Shown here: positions 15,511 through 21,306 of the stretch, piece after piece
Layout: each line of letters opens with the position of its first letter
Position numbering within the stretch: the first letter of the stretch is position 1
From: an uncultured Brachyspira sp.
Lineage (GTDB): Bacteria > Spirochaetota > Brachyspiria > Brachyspirales > Brachyspiraceae
NCBI GenBank assembly: GCA_934725525.1
Contig: CAKVCG010000009.1
Location: 1 to 21,306, forward strand
Reading direction: 5' to 3'
DNA length: 21,306 nt
Notes under the pieces: model-generated
What the model was told of the DNA's origin: nothing
Seen by the model: the letters and a program-made list of their open reading frames with translations, nothing else
Databases searched by the model: none
Program-made: the position numbers and the translations under genes

Positions 15511-15824
15511 AAAACGAAGAATTAGATATTAAAGAAGAATACGATTTTTCAGACGGTGAAAATATAAGAGAATTTGAAAACGGAAAATATTTTTTGAGAA
15601 TGGAAGAAATGGAAATTCCAATTTATTTGAATAGAAAAGTTTTGGATAATTTGGAAAAATTGTCCGAAAAAGAAAATATTTCAATATCTCAATTAATAAA
15701 CAAAATGATAAAATATTATTCTAATTCTTTAACTTCTAAAAAGGCATCAAAAATAAATAAATTTATTGAAGATAGAGATAAAATAATCGCAAAAAAGAGA
15801 AGTAAAAAATCGGTAGTTCAATAG
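15507..15824 (+). CDS. brnA: BrnA-like antitoxin (CopG/RHH type)
   Basis: A 105-residue acidic-start, basic-end protein. The N-terminal KEEYDFSDG is the typical BrnA opening that wraps the toxin. A ribbon-helix-helix follows: MEIPIYLNRKVLDNLEKLSE then ISISQLINKMIKYY (about 36-72). The C-terminal tail is Lys-rich. BrnA neutralises BrnT and represses the promoter as a dimer. It overlaps brnT by 4 bases and ends 14 bases from the hsdS stop on the other strand. Confidence 0.82.
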   Translation: MKNEELDIKEEYDFSDGENIREFENGKYFLRMEEMEIPIYLNRKVLDNLEKLSEKENISISQLINKMIKYYSNSLTSKKASKINKFIEDRDKIIAKKRSKKSVVQ

Positions 15825-15838
15825 AATTATTTATTACC

Positions 15839-17110
15839 CTATACTCCATTATTACCGCTCCCATTAACTCTAATCTCTCCGTCCGCTCTGCGCCCATTTG
15901 GGGTCATAAGTTTAGGCAATAAACTATCTCTAATATTAGAAAGTTTTTCATTTTCTATTTGATTATTTCTTATCATATCAAATAATGAATTGACTATTTC
16001 ATTAAAGCTCATAAACAAATTATCATAAGGAATTATAATTTTTATTTTTTCAAATTGACTTTTATTTAAATTTAAAGTCGTAGTTCCACTTGATGCATAA
16101 TTAATTATCATATCTTTTATATTTTTTATATAGAAATATACCCAATAAGAACTAACTTTACCTTTAGGAATTATGCTATTAATTTGTTGATTAGTTTGTG
16201 AATATTCAGATACTAATGAAACAACACCTACAGTAGCTATACAACTAACGCATATGCTATTTTTAGGGATAGTTTTTTTGGATTGAGTATTAACTCCTTT
16301 CTTTGACAAATATCTTTCCGTTTTTACAACATATATATTATTATGCATATCTGGTATAGTTATAAAAGGCATATAACTTCCATAATTTTCTTTATCTTTA
16401 GTCGGAGGAGTTTTACCACATATTACTTCCCGTGCAATATCGCCGATAGTTCCAATTTTCCAACCTTTTGGAATTTTTCCTAATTCGCTATCAATCATCT
16501 CGCCTCCGCTTTTCTTATAAGGTTTGTCGTCTTCGTTAGGAAAATTAAAATTTATAAACCATTCCTTAAAAATAGTTTGCGCCATCTCTTCGAGTATTTT
16601 ATTCGTTTTATTGTTTAATTCTATTTTGTCGTCTAATGCTGAAAGTATTGAGGCGATATATTTTTGTTCTTTTTCACTTTGAGGGATTGAAACTTTAAAA
16701 TTTAAAATATTATCTTTGCTTATAGCTCCAAATACAGTGCCTGTTTGAATATTTACTATTTTCGATTTATAGTAATTTAAAAGATAAAATATATATCTAT
16801 TTAAAGATTTGTTTTTTCCATTTATAGAACATAAACCTCTACCAATGCATATATCGGTATTAGCCATATTTAAATCGCCGACAGGAGCGCGAACACTCAT
16901 TAATATTGAACCATTAACCGCTATTTTTTTAATATCGCTTGAATATATTTCAAAAGAAGGATATAAATGTCCGAAAGTAGAACTGCCTTGTAAAAAAGGC
17001 ATTCCTTTATTTATTTTATTGTAGAATTGAGATTTAGGAGATTGTCCCATCGTTATATCGACTATATCTTCAAGTTTAACTTCTTTCCAATTTTTATTAA
17101 TTTTATTCAT
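15839..17110 (-). CDS. hsdS: Type I restriction-modification specificity subunit S
   Basis: A 423-residue HsdS with the expected two target-recognition domains. TRD1 spans about 8-140 (WKEVKLEDIVDITMGQSPKS...), followed by the first conserved coiled coil KEQKYIASILSALDDKIELN (about 142-161) and EEMAQTIFKEWF. TRD2 begins ELGKIPKGWKIGTIGDI (about 209-225) and runs to about 370. The second coiled coil ends RDSLLPKLM. HsdS sets the DNA target of the HsdM2S methylase and HsdR2M2S endonuclease. The tail after LLPKLM is odd: TPNGRRAD precedes GEIRV, followed by a Gly/Asn-rich end, and this tip is more G+C-rich than the gene. A promoter lies 6 bases before the ATG and no Shine-Dalgarno is seen. Confidence 0.93.
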   Translation of the reverse strand: MNKINKNWKEVKLEDIVDITMGQSPKSQFYNKINKGMPFLQGSSTFGHLYPSFEIYSSDIKKIAVNGSILMSVRAPVGDLNMANTDICIGRGLCSINGKNKSLNRYIFYLLNYYKSKIVNIQTGTVFGAISKDNILNFKVSIPQSEKEQKYIASILSALDDKIELNNKTNKILEEMAQTIFKEWFINFNFPNEDDKPYKKSGGEMIDSELGKIPKGWKIGTIGDIAREVICGKTPPTKDKENYGSYMPFITIPDMHNNIYVVKTERYLSKKGVNTQSKKTIPKNSICVSCIATVGVVSLVSEYSQTNQQINSIIPKGKVSSYWVYFYIKNIKDMIINYASSGTTTLNLNKSQFEKIKIIIPYDNLFMSFNEIVNSLFDMIRNNQIENEKLSNIRDSLLPKLMTPNGRRADGEIRVNGSGNNGV

Positions 17111-17116
17111 AAATTG

Positions 17117-17145
17117 ATTATATATTTTATTATGAGGATAATCAA
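17117..17145 (-). promoter_or_regulatory. hsdS promoter, predicting a leaderless mRNA
   Basis: Minus-strand TTGATT (17140-17145) and a perfect TATAAT (17117-17122) are spaced by 17 bases. The -10 ends only 6 bases before the hsdS ATG, so transcription would begin at or next to the start codon. Confidence 0.6.
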
Positions 17146-17162
17146 CTTATTAGATTTATTTA

Positions 17163-17191
17163 TTGACATATTTATAATAATGTAATATATT
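17163..17191 (+). promoter_or_regulatory. Promoter of TM protein/ImmA operon
   Basis: TTGACA (17163-17168) is followed after 17 bases by TATATT (17186-17191). A GGAG ribosome-binding site then precedes the ATG at 17207. It is divergent from the hsdS promoter. Confidence 0.6.
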
Positions 17192-17206
17192 TATTATGGA
17201 GAAAAA

Positions 17207-17578
17207 ATGAATATAATAAAATATATATGCGTTTTTATAGTAGGAGTAATAATAACCGCGTTTACCGTATTGATTTTACTCTCTTTTTTTAATAGATTTA
17301 TTCCTTTGAATTCGGATAGCGCCGTTATACTTTCTGCGAATGTTGGAATATTGCAATGTTTAATAGCCGTTCTTGGTATAGGTGTCGCTCTAGCCGCTTA
17401 TTTTAATTTTAAATATATTCAAGATAAACTAAAAGAAATAGATAAAAGATTGGGAGAACATGATGAGAAGTTTAAAAATGATTTCATAAATAATAATTCT
17501 TCGGATAAAGAAGAATTGCGTGTCTGCGGGCATGATGCCGATAATCAAAAAAAGGGAGGGTTAATAAACGACTTATGA
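17207..17578 (+). CDS. Small two-TM membrane protein paired with an ImmA/IrrE peptidase
   Basis: A 123-residue protein with two hydrophobic helices (about 4-28 and 44-66) joined by a short loop, then a charged coiled-coil-like helix (YIQDKLKEIDKRLGEHDEKF, 70-89) and a polar tail. I do not recognise a family. It starts with a good GGAG site and its own TTGACA-17-TATATT promoter, and its TGA overlaps the ATG of the peptidase gene (ATGA), so the two are made together. The topology (hairpin membrane anchor plus cytosolic coil) would fit a membrane-acting toxin, or a membrane sensor or substrate cleaved by the peptidase. Both are inference. Confidence 0.65.
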   Translation: MNIIKYICVFIVGVIITAFTVLILLSFFNRFIPLNSDSAVILSANVGILQCLIAVLGIGVALAAYFNFKYIQDKLKEIDKRLGEHDEKFKNDFINNNSSDKEELRVCGHDADNQKKGGLINDL

Positions 17579-18048
17579 TAAATAAAGAAGATATAAAAAT
17601 AATAAAAGATAATCAAAAGTCATGCCCCGTTAGAATTACGGCTATAACCGAAGAATACGGCATAGATGTTTATAACTTGTCTATGTCGAGTAATATATCT
17701 GGCGCGATTATAAAAGAAGGCGATAAATATGTCATTTATGTAAACGATAAGCATCCTAAAAATAGACAAAGATTTACTATAGCGCATGAAATAGCTCACT
17801 ATATATTGCATAAAGAAAAAATAGGAGACAACTTAACCGATAATGCAATGTATCGTAGCAAATTATCTAATGTTTTTGAAAGACAAGCGAATATATTGGC
17901 TTCTGAAATATTAATGCCCGTCAATTTCGTAATGCAATTTATTGAAGAAAATAAAAGCGTTTCCGAAATGGCAAGTTTATTTAAAGTGTCGGAAGGAGCT
18001 ATGCGAATAAGATTAAGACAGGGTGGAGATATATTTTTAGCCGAATAA
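17575..18048 (+). CDS. ImmA/IrrE-family metallopeptidase
   Basis: A 157-residue protein of the ImmA/IrrE (COG2856) type. The zinc site is clear: RFTIAHEIAHYILH (H71, E72, H75) and the downstream FERQANILASEILMP with the third ligand near E102. A C-terminal helix-turn-helix-like stretch SVSEMASLFKVSEGAMRIRL (128-147) follows, as often in this family. Relatives cleave HTH repressors (ImmR, DdrO) to switch on mobile elements or stress regulons, or serve as antitoxins. No XRE-type repressor is adjacent here; the partner is a two-TM protein, which is unusual. It ends 12 bases from the convergent mntA stop. Confidence 0.88.
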   Translation: MINKEDIKIIKDNQKSCPVRITAITEEYGIDVYNLSMSSNISGAIIKEGDKYVIYVNDKHPKNRQRFTIAHEIAHYILHKEKIGDNLTDNAMYRSKLSNVFERQANILASEILMPVNFVMQFIEENKSVSEMASLFKVSEGAMRIRLRQGGDIFLAE

Positions 18049-18060
18049 TTAAAATAAATA

Positions 18061-18354
18061 TTAATTCTTATCATAAATAACAATGCCATATTTGTCAATA
18101 TGATTCTTCAAATTAGGATTTTTTATATCGTAATAATTTAAAATGTCGAATTTCAAAAGCGTGGGAATATTTGATAATTCTTCTTTTATTCTTTCGCAAA
18201 AAAGCAAATCGTTATCGCCAATAATTGCAATATCTATATCGGAATTATATTTTTCGGTATTTGAAGCTCTAGAGCCGAAAAGAATCGCTTTTTCTATTTT
18301 TTCATTTGAAGAAAATACTTCAATAATTTTTTTTAAAAGTTTGTCTTCTATCAT
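18061..18354 (-). CDS. mntA: MntA-like nucleotidyltransferase antitoxin
   Basis: A 97-residue minimal nucleotidyltransferase with the motif LFGSRASNTEKYNSDIDIAI: GSRA at 27-30, the catalytic acids D39 and D41, and a third acid likely at D70 (LKFDIL). MntA antitoxins block their HEPN toxin by transferring AMP groups to a Tyr near the HEPN active site. It starts 2 bases after the hepT stop, so the pair is one operon in the classical toxin-first order. Length is normal for the type. Confidence 0.9.
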   Translation of the reverse strand: MIEDKLLKKIIEVFSSNEKIEKAILFGSRASNTEKYNSDIDIAIIGDNDLLFCERIKEELSNIPTLLKFDILNYYDIKNPNLKNHIDKYGIVIYDKN

Positions 18355-18356
18355 TT

Positions 18357-18782
18357 TTATTTTTCTAAAATTCTATCCATAAAAAATAAATATAAATCGC
18401 TTAATTCTGGCAGATAATCTTTTTTTACCTTAATTAGAATATCTCTAAATTTATTAAAATCGTAAGTATGAGAAAGCAAATTACGGCTAAGCATCATATC
18501 TATAAATATTTCCGAATTTTTAATAATTCCCGAAGAATAAGCCTCTTTAAATATATTTCTTGCGGTAATCTCCGTAATGTTTACGCCGTTATATTCCAAA
18601 TAATCTTTTAAGGTTTTCCATGCAAGTTCGTATGTATATTCAAATCGCTGTATAACGCCTTCTTGCTCAAGATTTGATAAATCGTCAATATCGTTTTCTT
18701 CCAAAGCGCAATTAAGCAAATTATACGCCCTATTGAAATTTTGAAATCTCTGTTTCCATCTAATTTCTTTTTTAAATTCCAT
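18357..18782 (-). CDS. hepT: HepT-like HEPN toxin (HI0074 family)
   Basis: A 141-residue four-helix protein of the nucleotidyltransferase-substrate-binding / HEPN family. The RNase motif R-x4-H-x-Y is complete: SRNLLSHTYDF (R100, H105, Y107), with FEYTYELAWKTLKDYLEYNG (47-66) and ARNIFKEAYSSGII upstream as in relatives. It is expected to cut RNA unless Y107 is AMPylated by MntA, its downstream partner. Its ribosome-binding site (GAGAG/AGG) and ATG lie within a 30-bp copy of the hsdM 3' end. In that copy the hsdM frame runs into TAA overlapping the first hepT codons, so hepT was probably once coupled directly to hsdM. Confidence 0.9.
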   Translation of the reverse strand: MEFKKEIRWKQRFQNFNRAYNLLNCALEENDIDDLSNLEQEGVIQRFEYTYELAWKTLKDYLEYNGVNITEITARNIFKEAYSSGIIKNSEIFIDMMLSRNLLSHTYDFNKFRDILIKVKKDYLPELSDLYLFFMDRILEK

Positions 18783-18807
18783 ATCCTATACTCTCAAGTT
18801 TTTCTTT
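18778..18807. repeat. Direct repeat copy 2: remnant of hsdM 3' end upstream of hepT
   Basis: These 30 bases are identical to 19699-19728 (plus-strand start TCCATATCCTATACTC); a further TTTAAA flank matches with one mismatch between. On the minus strand it still encodes K-E-K-L-E-S-I-G-Y-G in the hsdM frame, then ATT TAA. The stop of the 108-residue gene ends one base before this copy. Confidence 0.92.
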
Positions 18808-18808
18808 C

Positions 18809-19135
18809 TTATTGATTAGATATTATAATTTTAGATTTTTTTAAATCTTTAAATCTAAAAGCTTTTATGGTTATACAAACAGATATATTATTATTAGTTT
18901 TAACAGCTTCTCTTTTATATAAAATTGTAATCGTTATTGGTTTATTTATGTCGGAATATAAATCTTCTTCTTTTATTAAAAATAGTCCTTTTTCTTTATC
19001 TAATATAAAACTCTTTTTTCCCTTTGCAATCTTATAATATATAGAATTATAAAGTTTTTCAAAATGCGGATAATCTTTAATTATAATATCTTTATATTTG
19101 TTTATATTATCGTCTATAATAATATCTATTGGCAT
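18809..19135 (-). CDS. Unrecognised 108-residue protein, candidate toxin partner of Panacea antitoxin
   Basis: I do not recognise a family. The protein starts with helices (NINKYKDIIIKDYPHFEKLY, 10-29) then shows β-strand-like pieces (KSFILDKEKGLFLIKEEDLY, then PITITILYKREAV and ISVCITIKAFRFKDL) and is basic at its end; a compact α/β fold would be possible. It begins 11 bases after the Panacea gene, with an AGG site 8 bases before its ATG. In Panacea-containing toxin-antitoxin pairs the neighbour is a variable toxin, so this is the best toxin candidate here. Together with its partner it fills the space between two copies of a 30-bp repeat. No catalytic motif is evident. Confidence 0.6.
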   Translation of the reverse strand: MPIDIIIDDNINKYKDIIIKDYPHFEKLYNSIYYKIAKGKKSFILDKEKGLFLIKEEDLYSDINKPITITILYKREAVKTNNNISVCITIKAFRFKDLKKSKIIISNQ

Positions 19136-19146
19136 ATTTTAACCTA

Positions 19147-19647
19147 TCAAATATTTAAAGCCCAATTTACATCTTCTTTGCTTATTTCCGAAGGTTTAGC
19201 TATAAAATACGAATATAAATCTATTTCTTCGTCTAAATCAAGCAATTTCCATAACTTATTTTTATGAGTTATATTGCTTATTTCTTTAGCCTTATAATTA
19301 TTATATATATCCATTGTTATGCTTAATAATACATCAATTTCTACGGATGTTAAATTTGATATATATGGTTCTTTTAAACTAAAGAATAATTTTGTATTAT
19401 CGTTTCCTTTTCTTATTGAAATTAAATTTTCGCTTTCTAATTTATTTAATATGGCAGAAATATTTTTTGGAACGGGTCCTCTTTGCTTTTTTATATAAGT
19501 ATCTCCCGTTAAAGTTTTATTTGTTTTCATTAATAGAATGCCATCCGTAAATAATAATATTTTATTTAATTTTATAGAACCTAATTTATACGGGTCTTTA
19601 CATTTATCTATTACAAAGTGAACGGCGCTAATATATTTATCATTCAT
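19147..19647 (-). CDS. Panacea-domain (SocA/DUF4065-like) antitoxin
   Basis: A 166-residue protein with the Panacea (SocA-like, DUF4065) pattern: SIKLNKILLFTDGILLMKTN (24-43), LTGDTYIKKQRGPVPKNISA (46-65) and a C-terminal helical part with WKLLDLDEEIDLY and EDVNWALNI. Panacea proteins are promiscuous antitoxins that pair with many unrelated toxins; SocA is also a ClpXP adaptor. A textbook AAAGGAGG lies 9 bases before the ATG. A 19-codon frame starting in the hsdM repeat ends in TGA overlapping this ATG, which may couple its translation to hsdM. It is co-directional with the 108-residue gene downstream. Confidence 0.78.
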   Translation of the reverse strand: MNDKYISAVHFVIDKCKDPYKLGSIKLNKILLFTDGILLMKTNKTLTGDTYIKKQRGPVPKNISAILNKLESENLISIRKGNDNTKLFFSLKEPYISNLTSVEIDVLLSITMDIYNNYKAKEISNITHKNKLWKLLDLDEEIDLYSYFIAKPSEISKEDVNWALNI

Positions 19648-19692
19648 AAAATATTGCCTCCTTTACAAAAATAATTGTATATTTTATATAAT

Positions 19693-21189
19693 TTAAAGTC
19701 CATATCCTATACTCTCAAGTTTTTCTTTAATTGTTTTTTCAAGTTTTCTGTTTTCCTTAAAACAAAAATTAAGCTCTTCGGTTAATCGTTTCATTTTATT
19801 TTCAAAGTTTTCTTCGGTTTCTTTGTTTTGTTCCAAACCTACATATCTACCAGAAGTAAGAATATAGTTTTCTTTTCTTATATCTTTAATATTAACAGAT
19901 TTGCAATAACCTTTTATATCTTTATATCCTTTAATTTTTTGCCATGAATGAACGGTTTCGGCTATTTGCTTTATATCTTTATCTTCTAAAATTCTCTGAA
20001 CTTTATTATACATTTTGCCAAAATTTCTTGCGTCAATAAAAAGAATATGATTATCGATATTTTTATTTCTATTTAAAAACCATAGAGAAACGGGTATTTG
20101 AGTTGAATAAAAAAGTTGAGTTGGTAGAGATATTATGCACTCTACAATATCGTCTTCTATCATATTTTTTCTTATCTCACATTCTCCTCCAGTTTGAGTT
20201 GAGAGAGAACCGTTTGCCAAAACAACCCCAGCTTTACCATTTGGGGTTAACTTTGAAGCTATATGAGAAAGCCAAGCGTAATTTGCATTGCCGTTTGGCG
20301 GAATTCCCCATTTCCAACGAGCGTCTTCCGTTAATGAATCCGCTCCCCAATCTGACATATTAAAAGGCGGATTAGCAAGAATATAATTTGCTTTCATAGT
20401 TTTATGCAAATCGTTATGAAAACTGTCGGCATTCTTGATTCCCAAATTAGCCTCTAATCCATGTATTGCAAGATTCATAGAACACATTTTCCAAGTAGTA
20501 GGATTGTTTTCTTGTCCAAATATTGACACATCGTCTATATTTAAAGAATGAGCGTCTATAAACTTAGCGCTTTGCACAAACATACCGCCGCTTCCGCAAC
20601 ATGGGTCGTATATCCGTCCTTTATAAGGTTCTAATATTTCAACTAATAATTTTACTATAGAAGAAGGAGTATAAAATTCCCCGCCCCTCTTTCCTTCGGC
20701 GCTTGCAAATTGAGATAAAAAATATTCGTAAACTCCTCCCAAAATATCCTTTGAATTTTTATTCTTAATTTTTATATTTGAAAATAAATCTATTATTTCG
20801 CCTAATCTTCGTTTATCAAGTTCTGGTCGACTATAATTTTTAGGAAGTATATTTTTAAGCCTGCTATTTTCTTTTTCTATTTTTTGCATAGCTTCGTCTA
20901 TAATATTTCCAATTTCAGGAAGTCGTGCATTTTCACTTATATATCCAAATCTTGATTTTTCAGGAACAAAGAAAATATTGCTTTCCGTATAAGCGTCTTT
21001 ATCCTCTTCATAACCATCCCCATTTTCAACAAGTTCTTTATATCTTTCTTCAAACTTATCCGATATATATTTTAAAAATACCAATCCTAAAATAACATGT
21101 TTGTATTCGGAAGAATCCATACTTCCCCTTAATTTATCGGCTGAAGCCCAAAGTTCTTTTTCAAAACCTATTTCTGAATTATCTTTCAT
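19693..21189 (-). CDS. hsdM: Type I restriction-modification DNA methyltransferase subunit M
   Basis: A 498-residue HsdM, normal length. The N-terminal domain begins GFEKELWASADKLRGSMDSS and the methylase core has SAM-binding motif I DPCCGSGGMF (195-204), the RGGEFYTPSSIVKLLVEIL segment (168-186) and catalytic motif IV LANPPFNMSDWG (271-282), the N6-adenine class. It works as M2S methylase with HsdS and in the restriction complex with HsdR. AAGGA precedes the ATG. Its last ten sense codons before CTT TAA are part of the 30-bp direct repeat, and the Panacea module follows immediately. The C-terminal coiled part (NKETEENFENKMKRLTEELN) is intact. Confidence 0.96.
   Translation of the reverse strand: MKDNSEIGFEKELWASADKLRGSMDSSEYKHVILGLVFLKYISDKFEERYKELVENGDGYEEDKDAYTESNIFFVPEKSRFGYISENARLPEIGNIIDEAMQKIEKENSRLKNILPKNYSRPELDKRRLGEIIDLFSNIKIKNKNSKDILGGVYEYFLSQFASAEGKRGGEFYTPSSIVKLLVEILEPYKGRIYDPCCGSGGMFVQSAKFIDAHSLNIDDVSIFGQENNPTTWKMCSMNLAIHGLEANLGIKNADSFHNDLHKTMKANYILANPPFNMSDWGADSLTEDARWKWGIPPNGNANYAWLSHIASKLTPNGKAGVVLANGSLSTQTGGECEIRKNMIEDDIVECIISLPTQLFYSTQIPVSLWFLNRNKNIDNHILFIDARNFGKMYNKVQRILEDKDIKQIAETVHSWQKIKGYKDIKGYCKSVNIKDIRKENYILTSGRYVGLEQNKETEENFENKMKRLTEELNFCFKENRKLEKTIKEKLESIGYGL
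19699..19728. repeat. Direct repeat copy 1: coding 3' end of hsdM
   Basis: Identical over 30 bases to 18778-18807. Here it is the functional end of hsdM (codons for K-E-K-L-E-S-I-G-Y-G), followed by CTT TAA. The distance between equivalent points of the two copies is 921 bases, enclosing the Panacea antitoxin and its partner. Confidence 0.92.
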
Positions 21190-21220
21190 AATAATATCCT
21201 TGATTAATAGCGTTATATAG

Positions 21221-21249
21221 ATAATAATTTATGAATAATTAAAAATCAA
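21221..21249 (-). promoter_or_regulatory. Putative hsdM promoter
   Basis: Minus-strand TTGATT (21244-21249) and TATTAT (21221-21226) are 17 bases apart, about 31 bases before the hsdM ATG. Confidence 0.5.
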
Positions 21250-21279
21250 GAGGGAAATTCTTTATTTAATTTTATACTA

Positions 21280-21306
21280 TTGACAAATAATAAAATTAAA
21301 TTTATA
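21280..21306 (+). promoter_or_regulatory. Possible divergent promoter at right edge
   Basis: TTGACA (21280-21285) is followed after 17 bases by TATA at the very last bases of the window (21303-21306). It would drive a rightward gene beyond the window; the -10 is cut off. Confidence 0.35.

Noticed and set aside
15835..15850. GAGTATAGG at the hsdS 3' end, shared with the hsdM repeat
   Set aside because: Nine shared bases are too few to argue for a third repeat copy in this sequence, although the place (3' end of an hsd gene) is suggestive.
10956..21306. Insertion sequences, integrases or CRISPR arrays in the accessory half
   Set aside because: No transposase, recombinase or regularly spaced repeat was found; only the 30-bp pair and short dyads are present.

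Overview
The window is AT-rich chromosomal DNA from a Gram-negative (diderm) bacterium. Diderm signs are an LPS-type heptose kinase, a signal-peptide β-barrel outer-membrane protein and a lipoprotein. The base composition, the small lipoprotein and the general style point to a spirochaete of the Brachyspira type. That is an inference from composition and gene style, not a proven assignment.

Core part (1-10890). On the minus strand lies the conserved order rpmH-rnpA-yidD-yidC; yidC is cut by the window edge. rpmH is only 47 codons and sits behind a TTGACA promoter. Next come a lone MoxR-type AAA+ ATPase (+), an Ldh2-family dehydrogenase (-), a heptose-7-phosphate kinase overlapping a lipoprotein gene (+), tRNA-Val (+), a membrane-anchored M15 peptidase (+) that overlaps tail-to-tail with a membrane TPR protein (-), and a four-tRNA operon Pro-Arg-His-Arg (-) with a consensus TTGACA-17-TATAAT promoter. 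The part closes with an outer-membrane barrel gene (-) that carries a C9 tract, a likely phase-variation switch.

Accessory part (10956-21189). One type I restriction-modification locus, read on the minus strand as hsdM ... hsdS ... hsdR, is broken open by at least five small modules. Between hsdM and hsdS are a Panacea-type antitoxin with an unrecognised 108-residue partner, a HepT/MntA (HEPN-MNT) toxin-antitoxin pair, and, on the opposite strand, a two-TM protein overlapping an ImmA/IrrE metallopeptidase. Between hsdS and hsdR, again on the opposite strand, are two tandem mini-HTH proteins followed by a HEPN (Swt1-like) protein, and a BrnT/BrnA pair.

The strongest structural clue to assembly is a 30-bp perfect direct repeat. 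One copy is the 3' end of hsdM. The other lies just upstream of hepT and still keeps the hsdM reading frame, its own stop codon, and the hepT ribosome-binding site and start codon. The ~0.9 kb between the copies is exactly the Panacea module. This looks like a footprint of cassette insertion into the hsdM tail.

The best candidates for undescribed biology are the Panacea partner (putative new toxin), the HTH-HTH-HEPN operon, the TM/ImmA pair, and the use of the RM locus as a docking site for addiction or defence cassettes. hsdS and the outer-membrane gene both have good promoters placed so close to their ATG that leaderless transcripts are predicted.
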